Shown here: positions 12,601-24,196 of the stretch, one piece after another
How positions within the stretch are numbered: position 1 is the stretch's first letter
How the letters are laid out: the number at the start of each line of letters is the position of its first letter
Source: Coniferiporia sulphurascens
Lineage: Eukaryota; Basidiomycota; Agaricomycetes; Hymenochaetales; Hymenochaetaceae
Direction of reading: 5' to 3'
Length of the DNA stretch: 64,000 bases
Assembly (NCBI GenBank): GCA_002794785.1
Contig: NBBA01000003.1
Location: 124,001 to 188,000, forward strand
Position numbers and translations under genes: made by a program
Notes under the pieces: model-generated
Seen by the model: the letters and a program-made list of their open reading frames with translations, nothing else
Database searches by the model: none
What the model was told of the DNA's origin: nothing

Positions 12601-13603
12601 AATAGCTGCCTGCACCTGCGGAAGTACGCGAGCGACACGGATAAAGCGGAGTTCTCTTTGAACGCGTGGATGGAAGCATCAGGTATTCAGGATGCACTTG
12701 ATGCCCATAAGTGCTCTACGGAGTCCCACCTTATGTATATGACGCGCGAACATGTGTTCAAGTGAGAGTTATGCCCTTTATCGTCTGCCATCACTTTAGT
12801 AATACGGGATTTCTATTAGCACCCGCATCGCTGTTTCGTACGAGTTCAGACGGTTCGCCCATCCGCTTATCCTTACGTACTCTCTCTTTATGCTCACGGC
12901 TTTATGATCAGACTTCAGAACACAGATATTGGAACCTCGCCGAAGTTCAATCGCCGTCAAGCGGAGGAATGGAGTAAGTCTAAATCCTTATATTCCCCCC
13001 TAGTCCGCCCCCCCTTCCCCGTTTCTACCCCGAGATCTCGTCGCCATTATACGATTCGATTACAAAGGATCCGAGATTATTGCCATTGGAGATGGAGGTG
13101 GATGTTTTGCTAATCGGACTCCTATCTCATCCAGTTCACTACCAGGCCGAGACTGCGCGTCGGTTCGAGATCATTCTGCACGACGGGCATGACCCTCTGT
13201 CGCAGGTTCTGGCGCGTCGGCCGTTTTATGTTTGGTGGTTCATGAGTCAGCTCGCCATGTACGTGTCTTTCGAGAGGACTCGGGGTTTCTCTGTTGCTCA
13301 AAGTGTTGTGCCATTATCCAGAAGCATGTCCCTGTGGGTTTATGACAACACACTTGTTCGGGCTCTTGACTTGTGTAAAGCGTTCCTCGTTCCCTTGGAT
13401 ATTCTCAGTGCCCTCTGGCCTTGTTCCGGTGAGTACAACTTGCGAATGTCTAATAGACTTTCAGACGCTAATCCTTATCGGACCAAGTGCAACGCGACCA
13501 ATACTTGACACTACGGAAGGAGCTCTTAGGCCACTGTAATAAAGCGGGTATTTCTGCGCCACCCCCCGCCGATTTTTCTTTACCAGTTTCTCTTACCCAG
13601 TAA
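9612..13603 (+). CDS. Zn(2)-Cys(6) fungal-specific transcription factor
   Basis: This is a multi-exon gene starting at the ATG at 9612 (MVDGSDSDLAALRIPY) after a CT-rich leader. An intron with a GTACGT donor near 9771 joins to an acceptor before 9948. The binuclear zinc cluster ACRQCRARKIRCDS...C..C......C spans an intron (about 10470-10680), with the usual spacing of six cysteines, and is followed by a basic linker. Downstream exons give a typical basidiomycete regulatory region: REKLQPSLVLSALALATLLQ, ERALWLRDTAQ, the RRLCWAALSLAAAH segment of the fungal-specific TF domain, and a C-terminal block with VDVLLIGLLSHP and ARRPFYVWWF. The last intron uses a late acceptor, so the protein ends LRKELLGHCNKAGISAPPPA... 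at 13603. It should act in the nucleus as a DNA-binding regulator. I cannot name its targets. The junction near 11600-11670 has two possible readings. Confidence 0.88.
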
Positions 13604-14124
13604 TCCAATCTACCCTATCCCCCCTCCTGTGGGTTTTCCCCATTCTCAGTCCTCTCTCGTAGTAGTACTATACAGTCTTTTTGCAGCGTTCATGGTGATT
13701 GATTTTAATGTAGCGGTAGCTTTGTTTTTAACGGTCGTTCCTTCCTTCTTGATTATTGTATCGCCTCAGTTATGCTTCTTCGCGACGCTTGGGGATTTGC
13801 GTTGCTGTGACTCGGTGCCGGTGCCCAGCCTGAAGTAGCACTTTTACACTCTTATGGATTGTGGTAGTTCTTCCGCCTCAGACGATATTAGCTTACGGGA
13901 CCATCTTTTTTTTTTTGTAAATCCAGACGTTCTAGTAGTATTAATGTTGTAGTAGTTGCGAATTAGCAGAACTTGACCTGCCAAATGACATTTCACACTG
14001 GCAAACGGGCGAGGCTGCGGCTGAACAATTGCACGCGATTTAGGAAAGTCCACGCCGGCTTCTCGTCTATTCGTGAGCTCAGTATACAGCCTAGATCACG
14101 GGCTGATATCATGGCGTCGTATTA
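13604..14124. other. intergenic, nothing recognised
   Basis: This is the 3' flank of the transcription factor gene. It includes a T-rich run near 13905. I see no coding signal or structured RNA that I can support. Confidence 0.4.
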
Positions 14125-14737
14125 ATGGATCTTAACACTCCGCCTTCCCTAGATCTGTATTCTTCCGCCGCCAGCGCCGTCGTCAGCGATAGTTCCCCCA
14201 CGAACACCCCCAAGTCCACCGTTTTCCGCAAAATCCTGCCCAGGCCTTGTTAAAATAATAGTCCGTATTGATCGCGTAGGAAAGGGGTTTTCAGTCCTGG
14301 CTGAACTGTTTAAGTACTGCGGCCTGTTTGCAGCCATTTGCTAGCACGGAAGACCGAGTCTTGGGAAGGTAAAATATGTAAAATGGAAAGGGGGGAGGGA
14401 AAGAATAAAGGAAGGGGCATCCATCTAGATCCCGTGGTAAGTCGGAGTTACAGGGTACACAATTGTCGGTAGTTTTGCAAGGCCGAGCGACGCGCTAGAG
14501 GGACAGGGGAAGATCCGCAAATGCGCAACAGTCTGACCGTCGCTAGCGATGTTCTCGAAGCGCAGCAGCGTCTAGGTGCGGCAGGCGCAGATGCTAATGC
14601 GGTGCGAGACTTCAGTCAGGTCCACCAGTTGAGTGATACTTACGGACGGTCGTGAGGGCCTCGAAGCCTCCCGCGGTGTCTTTAGAACCCTCGAACGGAC
14701 CCGGAGCGTGTCTCCCTGTACTCCCTGCGAGATGTGA
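14125..14737 (+). CDS. speculative small uncharacterised gene (four exons)
   Basis: The ATG at 14125 opens a frame beginning MDLNTPPSLDLYSSAASAVV. It can be linked through plausible splice sites (donor after CCTT near 14248, acceptor ttttcag near 14313; donor near 14369, acceptor cgctag near 14500; donor after CGGTC near 14660, acceptor ctttag near 14690) into one frame of roughly 145 residues. That frame contains SLTVASDVLEAQQRLG and AVRDFSQVHQLSDTYG and ends at 14737. The composition is protein-like, but no family is recognised, and the first donor (GTTAAA) and the short last intron are weak. Chance splicing of non-coding DNA remains a real alternative. Confidence 0.28.
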
Positions 14738-16305
14738 ACATCATCCCTTAATAAAAAAAGAAAGATCTCTCGCGAAAACGGGGCCACAGGACCCGCTTCG
14801 AGGCTTCGTCTTCTATGGTGAGACCTCACCCCGGTCCCCTGCCCTCCCTTAAACTCTTCCCCCCCTATTCAACCGGGGCTAACACCTGGTCCTTCCGAGA
14901 GGAACTCTATAAGCTGGGGGGCCCGCAAATGGCGCCCAATGTCATGGATTCCGTTTTTGAACATTAAACGAGCGGGCCGGTCGATTACTTGGTCGGCATG
15001 ATTCAGTCACACTAATCATTGTCCATGCCCACCGAATGTTCGCCGGCCCGGGGGATCGTCCCAGCCGCCGGGCGCGCAGCGAAAGCGCGGAGTCAACTGA
15101 CAAAGCACCGAATCAGCCGCAGGAGTAACGCAACAAGCCGCAATTGAAAAAAAAAATTGAAATTGAAACATTGCATTGTAGGATATTCCATTTTGTTCCC
15201 TTTGTTCGCTCACACAAATTATCCGAGTCATAGGCAGACTGTCCTCCCCCGGGTGAAGAGTATATGCGTGGGCAAAGAGGGATAATCTCGCCTCGGGTCA
15301 CGGCTAGGAAATAAATAAAGTGCAAAGACGTAATTCCGCGAGGCCATCTCAGGCTGAACTCGATCGGAGTTGCTCGATTGTTAGACTTGGCAAATTCAAA
15401 GGCCTCCGAACTTCTGAGGTCAAAGATATTTGTCAACCCGATCTCCGCAGGCAGGGCATATATTTGCATGCTCTATCGGTGGGGATAAGCCTTACGTTGC
15501 CCGCGGAGAAGAAGTGGCGTTTATATTCAATATATTTTAACCTTGCATTACAGCACGATGCGGCTTTTCTCGTCCAAGTCTCTTAAAAGTTTCATGGTAG
15601 AATTAATATTGAGTACTTAATAGGAACAGAGTTCGAACCTTGATCGGCGATCATGAAAATATCAGATAATTTGTAATACTTTAGGATTTGTAGGCTCCCC
15701 AGCACGCTCCAGTCTATTGAAAGCTTCGCGCCCAGCTTAGTAGAGTGAGCAAGTTGGTTTCTAAAAGGCTTAGTATAAGCGCAGGCGAATGAAGCGGCTG
15801 ACTGCCGCAAGAGGTATTTAGGAAGCAAATGTCATCGGGGAGGGGGTACACGGGAGTATCGGTCCAAAGATGAGAGCAGAAGCAGATCGTTTTCCACGAG
15901 TAGGCTGTGCCCATAATTGGGAATAGGCTGATATAAATAACGAAGCACTCGGACCTCGATCGATAGCATTTGGACATCGTTATTACTGGAGCAGTCCACT
16001 GTGGAAGATCAGAGCGTGTCCGCTGTTGGGCTCAACCCCGAACCAAATTTGTAGAACCAGTCTTTTTCAGTAGCCAGAGCAAATGGAGTAACTCAGTGTC
16101 CTCTTATTGGTCATACGGGGGAATACAGGTCGATGAATAGGACCTGGGAACAAAAGCTAAACGCTCACTGAGAAACGACGTGCGATGATCGGAAAGCGGA
16201 AACGAGAAGCGGTCTTGGGCGTCAAAAACTGTCAAAAAGCAGCTTAGTATACATCAAAAATACATCATCAAGGGCGTTCCAGAACTTCTTACCTAGAAAG
16301 TATAT
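14738..16305. other. intergenic, no supported gene
   Basis: AT-rich and mixed-composition DNA. Minus open frames at 15592-15977 show no motif. A GTTCGAACC string near 15630 resembles a T-loop but lacks pairing arms. Nothing else can be supported. Confidence 0.4.
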
Positions 16306-17161
16306 TCAACGATGCTGGTCGCCGCGAGGAAGCTCCCGCCTCGCGTTGTCATCCCATCTGCGCCTTTCTCGTTCCCGTTCTCGTCCTGTATCTCCGAGGT
16401 CGTAATCGCCACGTCCTCGTACTGTCCTCGCGGGCGGGGAAGTACGGGAGTGAGAGTGGTACCGTGTCGAGCGGTCAACTCGCTCGCGTGAGCTTCGCCG
16501 ACGGGGTGAACGCGAGCGCGATCTGTCTCTTCCCCGATAACGTCCTTCCCTCTCATGGTCAGAATCGGTGTCGAGCCTCCGTCTCTCCAGTCGCTTCGCC
16601 TCCTTGCGAGCCTTCCTCTCTGCCTTATTTGCCCTCTTCTCTTCCGCGCGCATTCGTTTCTCCATCTTTCGCAGCTCCTTGGCTTCATTGGATTCGTCTG
16701 GAGCTGGAGAATCGTCCGATGGACCGGCATTTGGACCTTCGTTCCGCGTTCCATCGACGTCTGGAGCAGCATCAATCGACTTTTTCGTCGGAGCGAACCC
16801 TCTACGTGGCTTTTAATAAGAAGCACATGAGTAGAGCAATGCGGAAAAATAGACGCACAAGGCCTGAGCCATCGCCTCCTCCTCAGCTTCTTTGACTCTT
16901 CTAATCTCCGCCTGCTTTTCGTCCTCTCCAGTGGCCAGATCCCTGTTGTACCAATGAACGTCTTTGTTTTTCTGCCATCGTCCTGTCGGGGCGTTGATAC
17001 TGTGACCAAGATAGTGCTAAAGTAATTAAGATAATCAGTCGAGTCGTGTGTAAGGCATGCCCCGCAAGGCTGCTCACCTCTCTGTCTTTGTCTGCAGAAA
17101 CGTCTGACCATTTGAACTCGGCCTGCCCACCTCTAGTCCCACCTCTGATAGGCTCGAACAT
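16306..17161 (-). CDS. MMTAG2-type (multiple myeloma tumour-associated protein 2-like) N-terminal domain protein
   Basis: This is a three-exon minus-strand gene. Exon 1 starts at the ATG at 17161 (MFEPIRGGTRGGQAEFKW). The next exon continues YLGHSINAPTGRWQKNKDV and WYNRDLATGEDEKQAEIR, matching the conserved N-terminal domain of the eukaryotic MMTAG2/C1orf35 family (RGGxRGGQ...F.W.....D..RE.YLG.S..AP.GRWQ...D..WY). After an intron near 16813-16865 the C-terminus is highly charged, with a Lys/Glu/Arg helix (MEKRMRAEEKRANKAERKAR) and an RS-rich tail (RDRSRSRSPRRRSSRERVDR), as in many nuclear RNA-associated proteins. It stops at 16306. The molecular role is poorly known in any organism. A nuclear location is inferred from the basic and RS segments. 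Confidence 0.85.
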
Positions 17162-19188
17162 CTTTCATATAATCGCAGCACAGTAATTGGGTTGAATCTC
17201 TCCAATACACAGGAGTTAGCGGGTTGACGCGAGGACCAAGTCTAACCAACTGAACACCGAGCAGAGTGTACGAAAGGGGAATTGAAGGTGGCGCGGACGG
17301 CGTGTCGATCTATTTCCTTTTCCAGTATTTTTATATTTGGATCTCCCATAAACTTGAATCCATTCCGACTAGAACTGTTGCTAGACCATCTGCTACTTCC
17401 CTCAGCCATTCGGGGTCTACCTACTAGCTGTTTACTGGCTTCCAAATACCCCCCAATAGTTCTTTCATGAAGACATATTTTTCTTGAACTCTCGGGACGA
17501 AAAGATGATTTCAAGTTGTCCCGGTCACTGACTGGCTCGTTATCATATGAGTCGTCCCAGCAGCCCCTAAACTTTATCGCCTACTATCCTGCCTGGAACC
17601 TCGCCTTTGCTTCTAGTACATTCGAAAGTACTACCCGCTTCAATACGTGTCCCGCGCAAGCTCTTTGTGATCTCGTAAATGACTAACGTCTTGGTTCTGC
17701 TCGCCTTCAAGCCGGCAAACTCTTGAGTCTTAAAACCTCGCGATTAATGGAACGACGTTTTCCCGCTGCAACCAAAGTGGGAGAGAAGCCATAAGGGGTA
17801 CGACACCTACAACTGCATATTACCTGTATGTTCCAGCCCACCGCTTGTGTTCCATTTCAACCAAAACTAATACAAACTTCTTACGGGATGCCATTTCCGC
17901 ACCAGCAGCCCTCCAACGCCACACTCTATTCCCGAGTCCGCCCATTCGCCGCTACTCAAGCAGAGGTTTTCGGGACTAAACGGGCGGTGTAAATCTCCAG
18001 ATTTGCCTCCCCCCCTCAGAGCCTATCGTTTATGCTTGTGATTAAATGCTTCATGTCTAGGCGTGGCCGCCCAACGCGTGCAAGCCGCGAACTTCTAGAG
18101 AACTTTGAAGTTTGAAGGGAGGTGGTTCTTGGGACATGACGAGACCGAGACTCCACCTATCCATCGATAAGGAACACCAAAGTATCGGATGCGGCGTTCC
18201 GGATTTTTACGCGGAAACAGATGGGAGGACGGCTCGACTCCGGCTCGAACCCGACTTTCACGCTACTGCGCTCACAAAAAAAATCAGCAGGGTCTTCGTC
18301 ATCAGCGCTCTACCCGGGAGTATTCGCGTACCTGGGAGGTTCGAAGAAGCAGCATTGGGTGCATAGCCGAGGGGAGACAGCGGGCAGGTAACTTCATGTT
18401 CAACATCCATCGCAAGGGACTACCTTCAATGATGGCGACTCGAATGGGTATGTTTGCTCTCGCCTCGGAAAGGGGTCCTAGAAATTCCGTGCAGGGACGC
18501 GCTCCTCCCCATCTCGGATGCGATCCGTCATTAAGACTACGGAAATCCCCGTTGTCGAGGTAGAAACGAAGGCCGCCGTCTGCTCTGATTTCGGTACAAC
18601 GTACATGGTGCGGAAATCCAGAAAAGAGGTGGTTCCGTCACCCGTTTACTGATCTCTATCCATTTTCAAAATCACTGTTTTTGTTCCACCAGAAAGGTTT
18701 TTATATTCGTTTCATTTATCTTCAATTACAGATTACAGCTCACGCTTTCACATTATTAAGGGGGGAGTTATGCTTATCACCTTAGTCACTAGAAGGAAAA
18801 TGTCAGCTTCTAGAATATTAGAGGTCAATGCTGTAGACCTATCCCATCATACCCGTCACACGTGTTTTTAGAGTCTGTCTTCTTTGCTTAATCCCCGTCA
18901 AATGTCCCCTCTGAATCTTTCTTTCGCGCATCCAAGGGAGCAAAGGAGTCTCTAGTCTGGCGCCTCAAAGGTCTAGCTCTATCACGGGCATCGGGACTCG
19001 GAGCCCCGTGCATGTTCTTCAACCCAAAATTCTGTGATTATCTCCCCCCTTCCACATGATACAGTCTACTAAGCTACTATATACAAATAATTAGAGTGAT
19101 TAACTTATAAATACATATCTACAATTTACCCTTTTTCCACTCTCATATAGCTCGGGGGCATCCACTTCTCCCGTCTAGCAATACAAAA
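17162..19188. other. 2.0 kb upstream interval with two unassigned coding-like pieces
   Basis: This lies between the MMTAG2-like gene and the 3' end of the Top3 gene. A minus ORF at 17242-17514 (about 90 codons) contains GFKFMGDPNIKILEKEID, which looks protein-like but is not recognised. On the minus strand at about 18890-19040 a frame after an acceptor-like cacag reads NMHGAPSPDARDRARPLR and ends EGTFDGD at a stop. It may be an unplaced exon, possibly alternative 3' coding of the neighbouring Top3 gene. Neither can be assigned a function. Confidence 0.3.
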
Positions 19189-22100
19189 TCAATCATCGGC
19201 AGCGGCAAACCGTGACCTCCCCTTAGCACCGCGCTTGCTGGTGCCCCGGCTCGTCGTCGCACCGCGGCCTCTCCCGCTTTTGGACGTACTGCGACTCCTT
19301 GCGGTTCTAGATACCTTGCGCTCGTGACCGGCAGCACCGCGGGACCCTCCGCCACGCCTAACGAAGCTAGTCAGTACGTTTGGCTATACCGGGGGATAAC
19401 ACACTGCCGTGAAGGCTACGTACGTCCGCTGGCCTCCTCTAGAGTTCACACTAGAGTCCAAGTCTCCATTCGGACAAGCTTTAGAGGAAAGCAAAAAAAA
19501 GGCGAGGTTAGATTTCGCATCGGCAAAAGGGGAGGGAGATAAGCTGTTTTCCACATGCCGTTGCTGAAATGGCCTTCTTCGCCGCATTTGAAGCACGAGC
19601 CGTACGACGATGTATCCCGAGAGTTCGTCCGTGAGCTCGCCTTCGCGCCGTTTGTACATGCTTTAATTTATGCCCGAATTAATTTGGTGACAACAATAGA
19701 AAGGGGTGAGGCACCAGACGGACCGTTGCTGAAATGTCCCTCTTCTCCGCACTTGAAGCAGGTGCCGTAAGACGTCGTGCGCGAACTGCCGGAGTTCATC
19801 TTTGCGCCGTTTGTACACGCTGGGAGATGCCAGTTGATTATTGAGACAGTTACGTCCCCAGAATGGACACATAAATAAATAAAAACGTACAGCTGCTGTA
19901 GTGTCCCTCTTCGCCACATTTAAAGCACGCTGTGGAAGGTGAATCGGCGGTGGCGCCTGAACCCATGTTTATTGTGCGTTTTTGCCCTGCCTGACCACTG
20001 TTCGGACACGCTGAAGAAGAAAAAGACATAATCAACCGCAGGAAAAAAATGCGTATGAAACTGAACCTACAGCTCGCCCAATGGCCCGGCTGGCCGCACT
20101 GGTTGTCGCCTAATCAGCCTATCCATCTCGCCAGTCAAATTCAATGCTTGAAAATAGATTACCTTGTAACATTCCCCTGTCTGAGCACCCCCAGCTCCGC
20201 CCGCACTCGGCCCAAAGGAAGCCGAGTTCGTTCCATTTGATGTGCCTTCATCAGGCCCTGTGCCTTCATCCCACATGAAATAGCCGCACCGCGCGCGCTC
20301 TGAGTTCGGACACACCCAGAACTTGCGTCCCTGGTTCGGGCCCTCACGGACAACAGTCCTCAGCACCGCGGTCATCTCGCATTTGCACAGCTGTGCCGGC
20401 GTGGCGGGCCTGTTACCGTTGCTATTGTTGCGCATGATATTGGAGTCGGGGTACTGCATCATTAATCAGCGGTCTGTTTACTATCGTGGGGGTCATCAAA
20501 TGTACACACCGAGCGCTGGGGAGGCGCACTCCGCGGAGCCACGCCGCTCGTCGAGCTTTGCGACGGACCGTCGATCCACTCAAAGAAGTCGCATTGGTCT
20601 GTGTTCCCGCACTTCCAGAATCGCCGGCCTTTATTCGCACCCTCCCTCACAACAGTTCGCTCTCCTGCTGGCACATTGCACCTACATATCACCCCGGCGG
20701 AAGTTGACGAGGCTGGGACAGACTTTGCAGGCTTCGAGACGGTACGGGATGACGCGCCTGCCACGCGAGACGCTGGCTTTCGAGCTGGGGGAGCCGGAGG
20801 GGGAGGTGCGAGAGTGGGCCCATCCATGTCGATGAGCTCTACAACCGCATGTGAACGACAAGACGTTGGCCGAGAAAGAAAAATCCCTTACCGTTGTCTG
20901 AGTCTGCATTTCTGCGGGTTGGTGGACGACCTCGACGTGGACGGGGGGCACCATCGGAGGGCTCGTCAGGTGGTCCGCTTCCCGACCCTCTTCCTCTGCC
21001 GGAGCCACCTCCGCCGCCACCACCACCCCCGCCCATGCCGCCTCCAGGCCCTCCGGCAGGACGATTACCTGCACCTGCGTCCCCGCCTTCCTGTCCTTCA
21101 ATGTACCTGCCTACGCTCTAAGGCATAGTCCAGCAAATGCACACTATCGTCAAGTCATTCGAGGACTTACATTAATAACCTTGTCAAACTCCCGCCGCGC
21201 CTTAATAAAGACCTCTTTATATTGCTCAATGCTCTGCACTAGCATGTCGTTCTTCGATTTTGTCCGTTCGCACACCTCGACCATGGCTCGCTCAGTCTGT
21301 CAATAACAAAGGATCAGAAAAAAAGAAAACCTCAAGAGCGACCGCATAATATGTTAATTATTTGTAGGACCGGACTTACGTCGCGTCTGAGCTGTGGCTT
21401 GCTCAGACTCTTATCGAAACCAATCTCGTTGTATCCCTCGATGAGTCCAATCCCAAGGGTTGACGGTACGAGGTACTTGGTAGCACCCTCCGGACGCTCG
21501 AGGACGTACCCACGGTCAACGATCGTCTGGATATGTTGTGCAATTGTCGCATCCGTGCCTATCGCCAGACAATGTCAGCTTAAACTTATAAATCAACAAT
21601 TAAAGCCTTAGAGTCTACCAATGCCATTTTTGTCCATGAGACCGACAAGATCAGCGTCAGTGAGGAGGTGAGGACGCGACGTCTGGCCTTCTCGAAGTTC
21701 ACAGACTGAGGGCATGAACTCCTCGCCCTCTTCGAAGTGAGGCAGATACCGCCCGTTCCACTTATCGTACGTGTATACCTCGAGATAATTCTTCGCCAGC
21801 ACAATAAGACCTATCCGTCAGTTGCCCACAATAGACTCTGTCTAAATATTGGTGCAAGGCGGCAAAATCACAATGACCATACCTGATGCTGAAAAGTATT
21901 CACCGCCGCATAGTACCTCAACGGACGTCTCCTGGCCCTCTGCGTCCTTGGAGCAGGAAGCCAGGAAGCGCCGAGTGACAAACTCGTACACCTTCTTCTC
22001 GTCACCAGCGAGGTTTCCCGAATAATTCGTGGGGTGGATGGGTGGATGGGCCTTGTCATTCTTCTGGCCCCTACGAGGGGTGTTGAAGCCTCCCCCCTGA

Positions 22101-23536
22101 AGTCTAGTAAAAATAAACACTCAGAACACTATATATAAAAAGAGGGGAACGGACTGAGTAACAAATGCGCCCCAGTTGGGGTCTACGGACTGCTTCCCGA
22201 TGAGCGTCATGAAGTCAAATTGGGGATCATATTGGTCCGTCTCCGTGCGAGGATAAGATAATAAACCCTGCTGGTAGAGTTTAGACGCAACCTGGGATAA
22301 AAGTGAGCGAAGGTGCGAGGGGGCGCGTCAAGGTTAAGGGGCTAACATCCAGGACATTTTTCGGTGTCATTCTAAGCAACCTCGAGCCGGCTTTTTGAAG
22401 CTCGACGGTAGTTAGTGGTAAAGGCTTCCTGTCATATCACTCATTAGCACGGGGACGGGGTGTATCAGTAGCATCTTATTCATTTTCCACACCATTTCTT
22501 CGTCCCCTTACTGGTTTTCTTCGTCACCCGCGCCAAAGGGTTGGAAAGGGCGAGCTCGTATATCGCCTGGGACACAAGGAAATCAAACAAGCGCACGCGG
22601 CGCCACGAAAACTCTGTCGTTTCCTGCTCCACACTCTTGCCCTTCTCCGGCGAAGAGGGCCGGGAGAGCGACAGGTAGATGTACCAGAATGTCTCGGGCG
22701 AGAACGCCTGTACTTGCTCGTAGCGCGAAACGACGAAGCCGAGCGTCGGGAATTGGCACGGCCCGTACGAGACGGGTGCGCCTGCGTCCTGGATCTGCGC
22801 GAAACGCCGCTGGAGCGTGAGTGTCTGCATGCGCGTGAACGCAGCGCCGAGTCGCAGGTCGAGCACTGTGCGCGCCTCGACCGCGTCTGCCTGCGCCTGG
22901 TCGAGCGCAACCGGGTGCTGTGCAGCGTTGTGTATCTGTCTGAATGCACCATTACGTCCCAGTCAGCCGCTTCGAGGGGAGGACAAAGAAAGAAGAAGAA
23001 TTGACCCGAGCAAAACACGCACTGCGGGATGATAGCACTGAACCGCGCACGCGTGACCCTAATCCGCGCGTTCGCCTTGCGGCATATCTTCGCGACCTCC
23101 GCACCGATGTTCTCGCCCTCGCGATCGCAGTCCGTCCATATCATAAGTTCGTCTGCACTGCGCGCCTCGGCCTTTAGGTTCTCCTCGATTGTCTTCGAGG
23201 AGGACGCGACACGCGTCTCGATAGGCGCGTCGAACAGCGCAAACGGGTCGCACGAGCTCCAAATCCGGTGCGCGGCGTCGAAGTCGTGCTCCATGAGGTG
23301 GCCCGAGACGGCGGTGACGGTGAACGTCGCGCGCGTCTGCGGGTACGCGAAGTCGAAGTTTTTGATAAACTTGTTGCGCGTCGCGCGCTGGCGGAAGCAG
23401 GGGCGATTTCGTTCTCAGCATGTGGAGATGTGTATGTTAAAAGGAGTTCACGAACTGTGTCATATTGGCCGCCGGACAGGATCCCGGTTATAGAGCGCGC
23501 GATGGACGGCTTCTCCGCGACACAAAGGACGCGCAT
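19189..23536 (-). CDS. TOP3: DNA topoisomerase III (type IA) with two GRF fingers and a tandem zinc-knuckle tail
   Basis: Many-exon minus gene starting at 23536 with MRVLCVAEKPSIARSITGIL, the canonical Top3 N-terminus (Toprim). MIWTDCDREGENIGAEV (~23120) holds the acidic Toprim motif, QFPTLGFVVSRY lies at ~22740, and the active-site motif LSYPRTETDQ with the catalytic Tyr is at ~22250. The C-terminal region has two GRF-type zinc fingers: CRCNVPAGERTVVREG...FWKC (~20550-20690) and CKCEMTAVLRTVVREG...FWVC (~20280-20380). Three CCHC knuckles of form CFKCGEEGH(F/Y)S follow (~19920, ~19740, ~19580), each near the end of its own exon, and then an RGG/basic tail ending RFAAADD. A glycine-rich linker lies near 21000. 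Top3 relaxes and decatenates DNA with RecQ-type helicases and Rmi1, resolving recombination intermediates. The assignment is secure; exon borders in the middle are approximate. Confidence 0.93.
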
Positions 23537-24196
23537 TGGTATATCGGAGCACGAGCTGGTACTTGCTTGACGAACCCACGACTTGGAGTAGGATGAGATA
23601 GCTATTCGTGCAAAGGTAGTGGGGAAGAGAAAACAAAGGCCCGTAAGTGCGGAGAACAGGACGTGCAAAGTCCAAAGTGGAATTCGGACTAAGTTTAAGT
23701 CGGACGCGTCCAAAGAATCAGACGCGCCTTCATTTGTCCGCACGCGTGACTCGTAGTCGGAAAAAAAAACATACTTATGCTTTCATGCCAATTACTAAAA
23801 ACACAGGTCGTCACAAGGCGCAGGGACATAGTATGTCGGGCCAAGATCAGGATCAATCGCACAAGAATAGTAAGAGGTTGGATAGAGAGATGCAAGGCTC
23901 AGACAGAGTCGTACTGTACATTGAGCGAGCTACAGTGAATGCGAGCAAGGAAATAGTAAAGGACGGAAGAAGGACGAGGGAAAGGGGAAAGCTGAATAAC
24001 ATCTGTGACACCAACAATGGAGAAGGGAATGGGGGGAAAGGGTCTGTGGGTAGGGGCACGGGATAATATATCACACACATGAACATGAATGAACAAGAAG
24101 GCAAGCGAACGCATCAAGCAAGAATACCTATACTTAAGGACGGATAAAGTACACCTGCAGAATGACTGCACGCACGAAAACACGTGTAGGAACTCC
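23537..24196. other. intergenic between Top3 and Ccr4 genes
   Basis: This is the promoter side of Top3 and the 3' flank of Ccr4. The open frames here (for example plus 23647-24066) are low-complexity and opposite in sense to both neighbours. No gene is supported. Confidence 0.45.

Noticed and set aside
15600..15700. GTTCGAACC string resembling a tRNA T-loop
   Set aside because: The flanking bases do not pair into a T-stem, and no acceptor, D or anticodon arms can be drawn.
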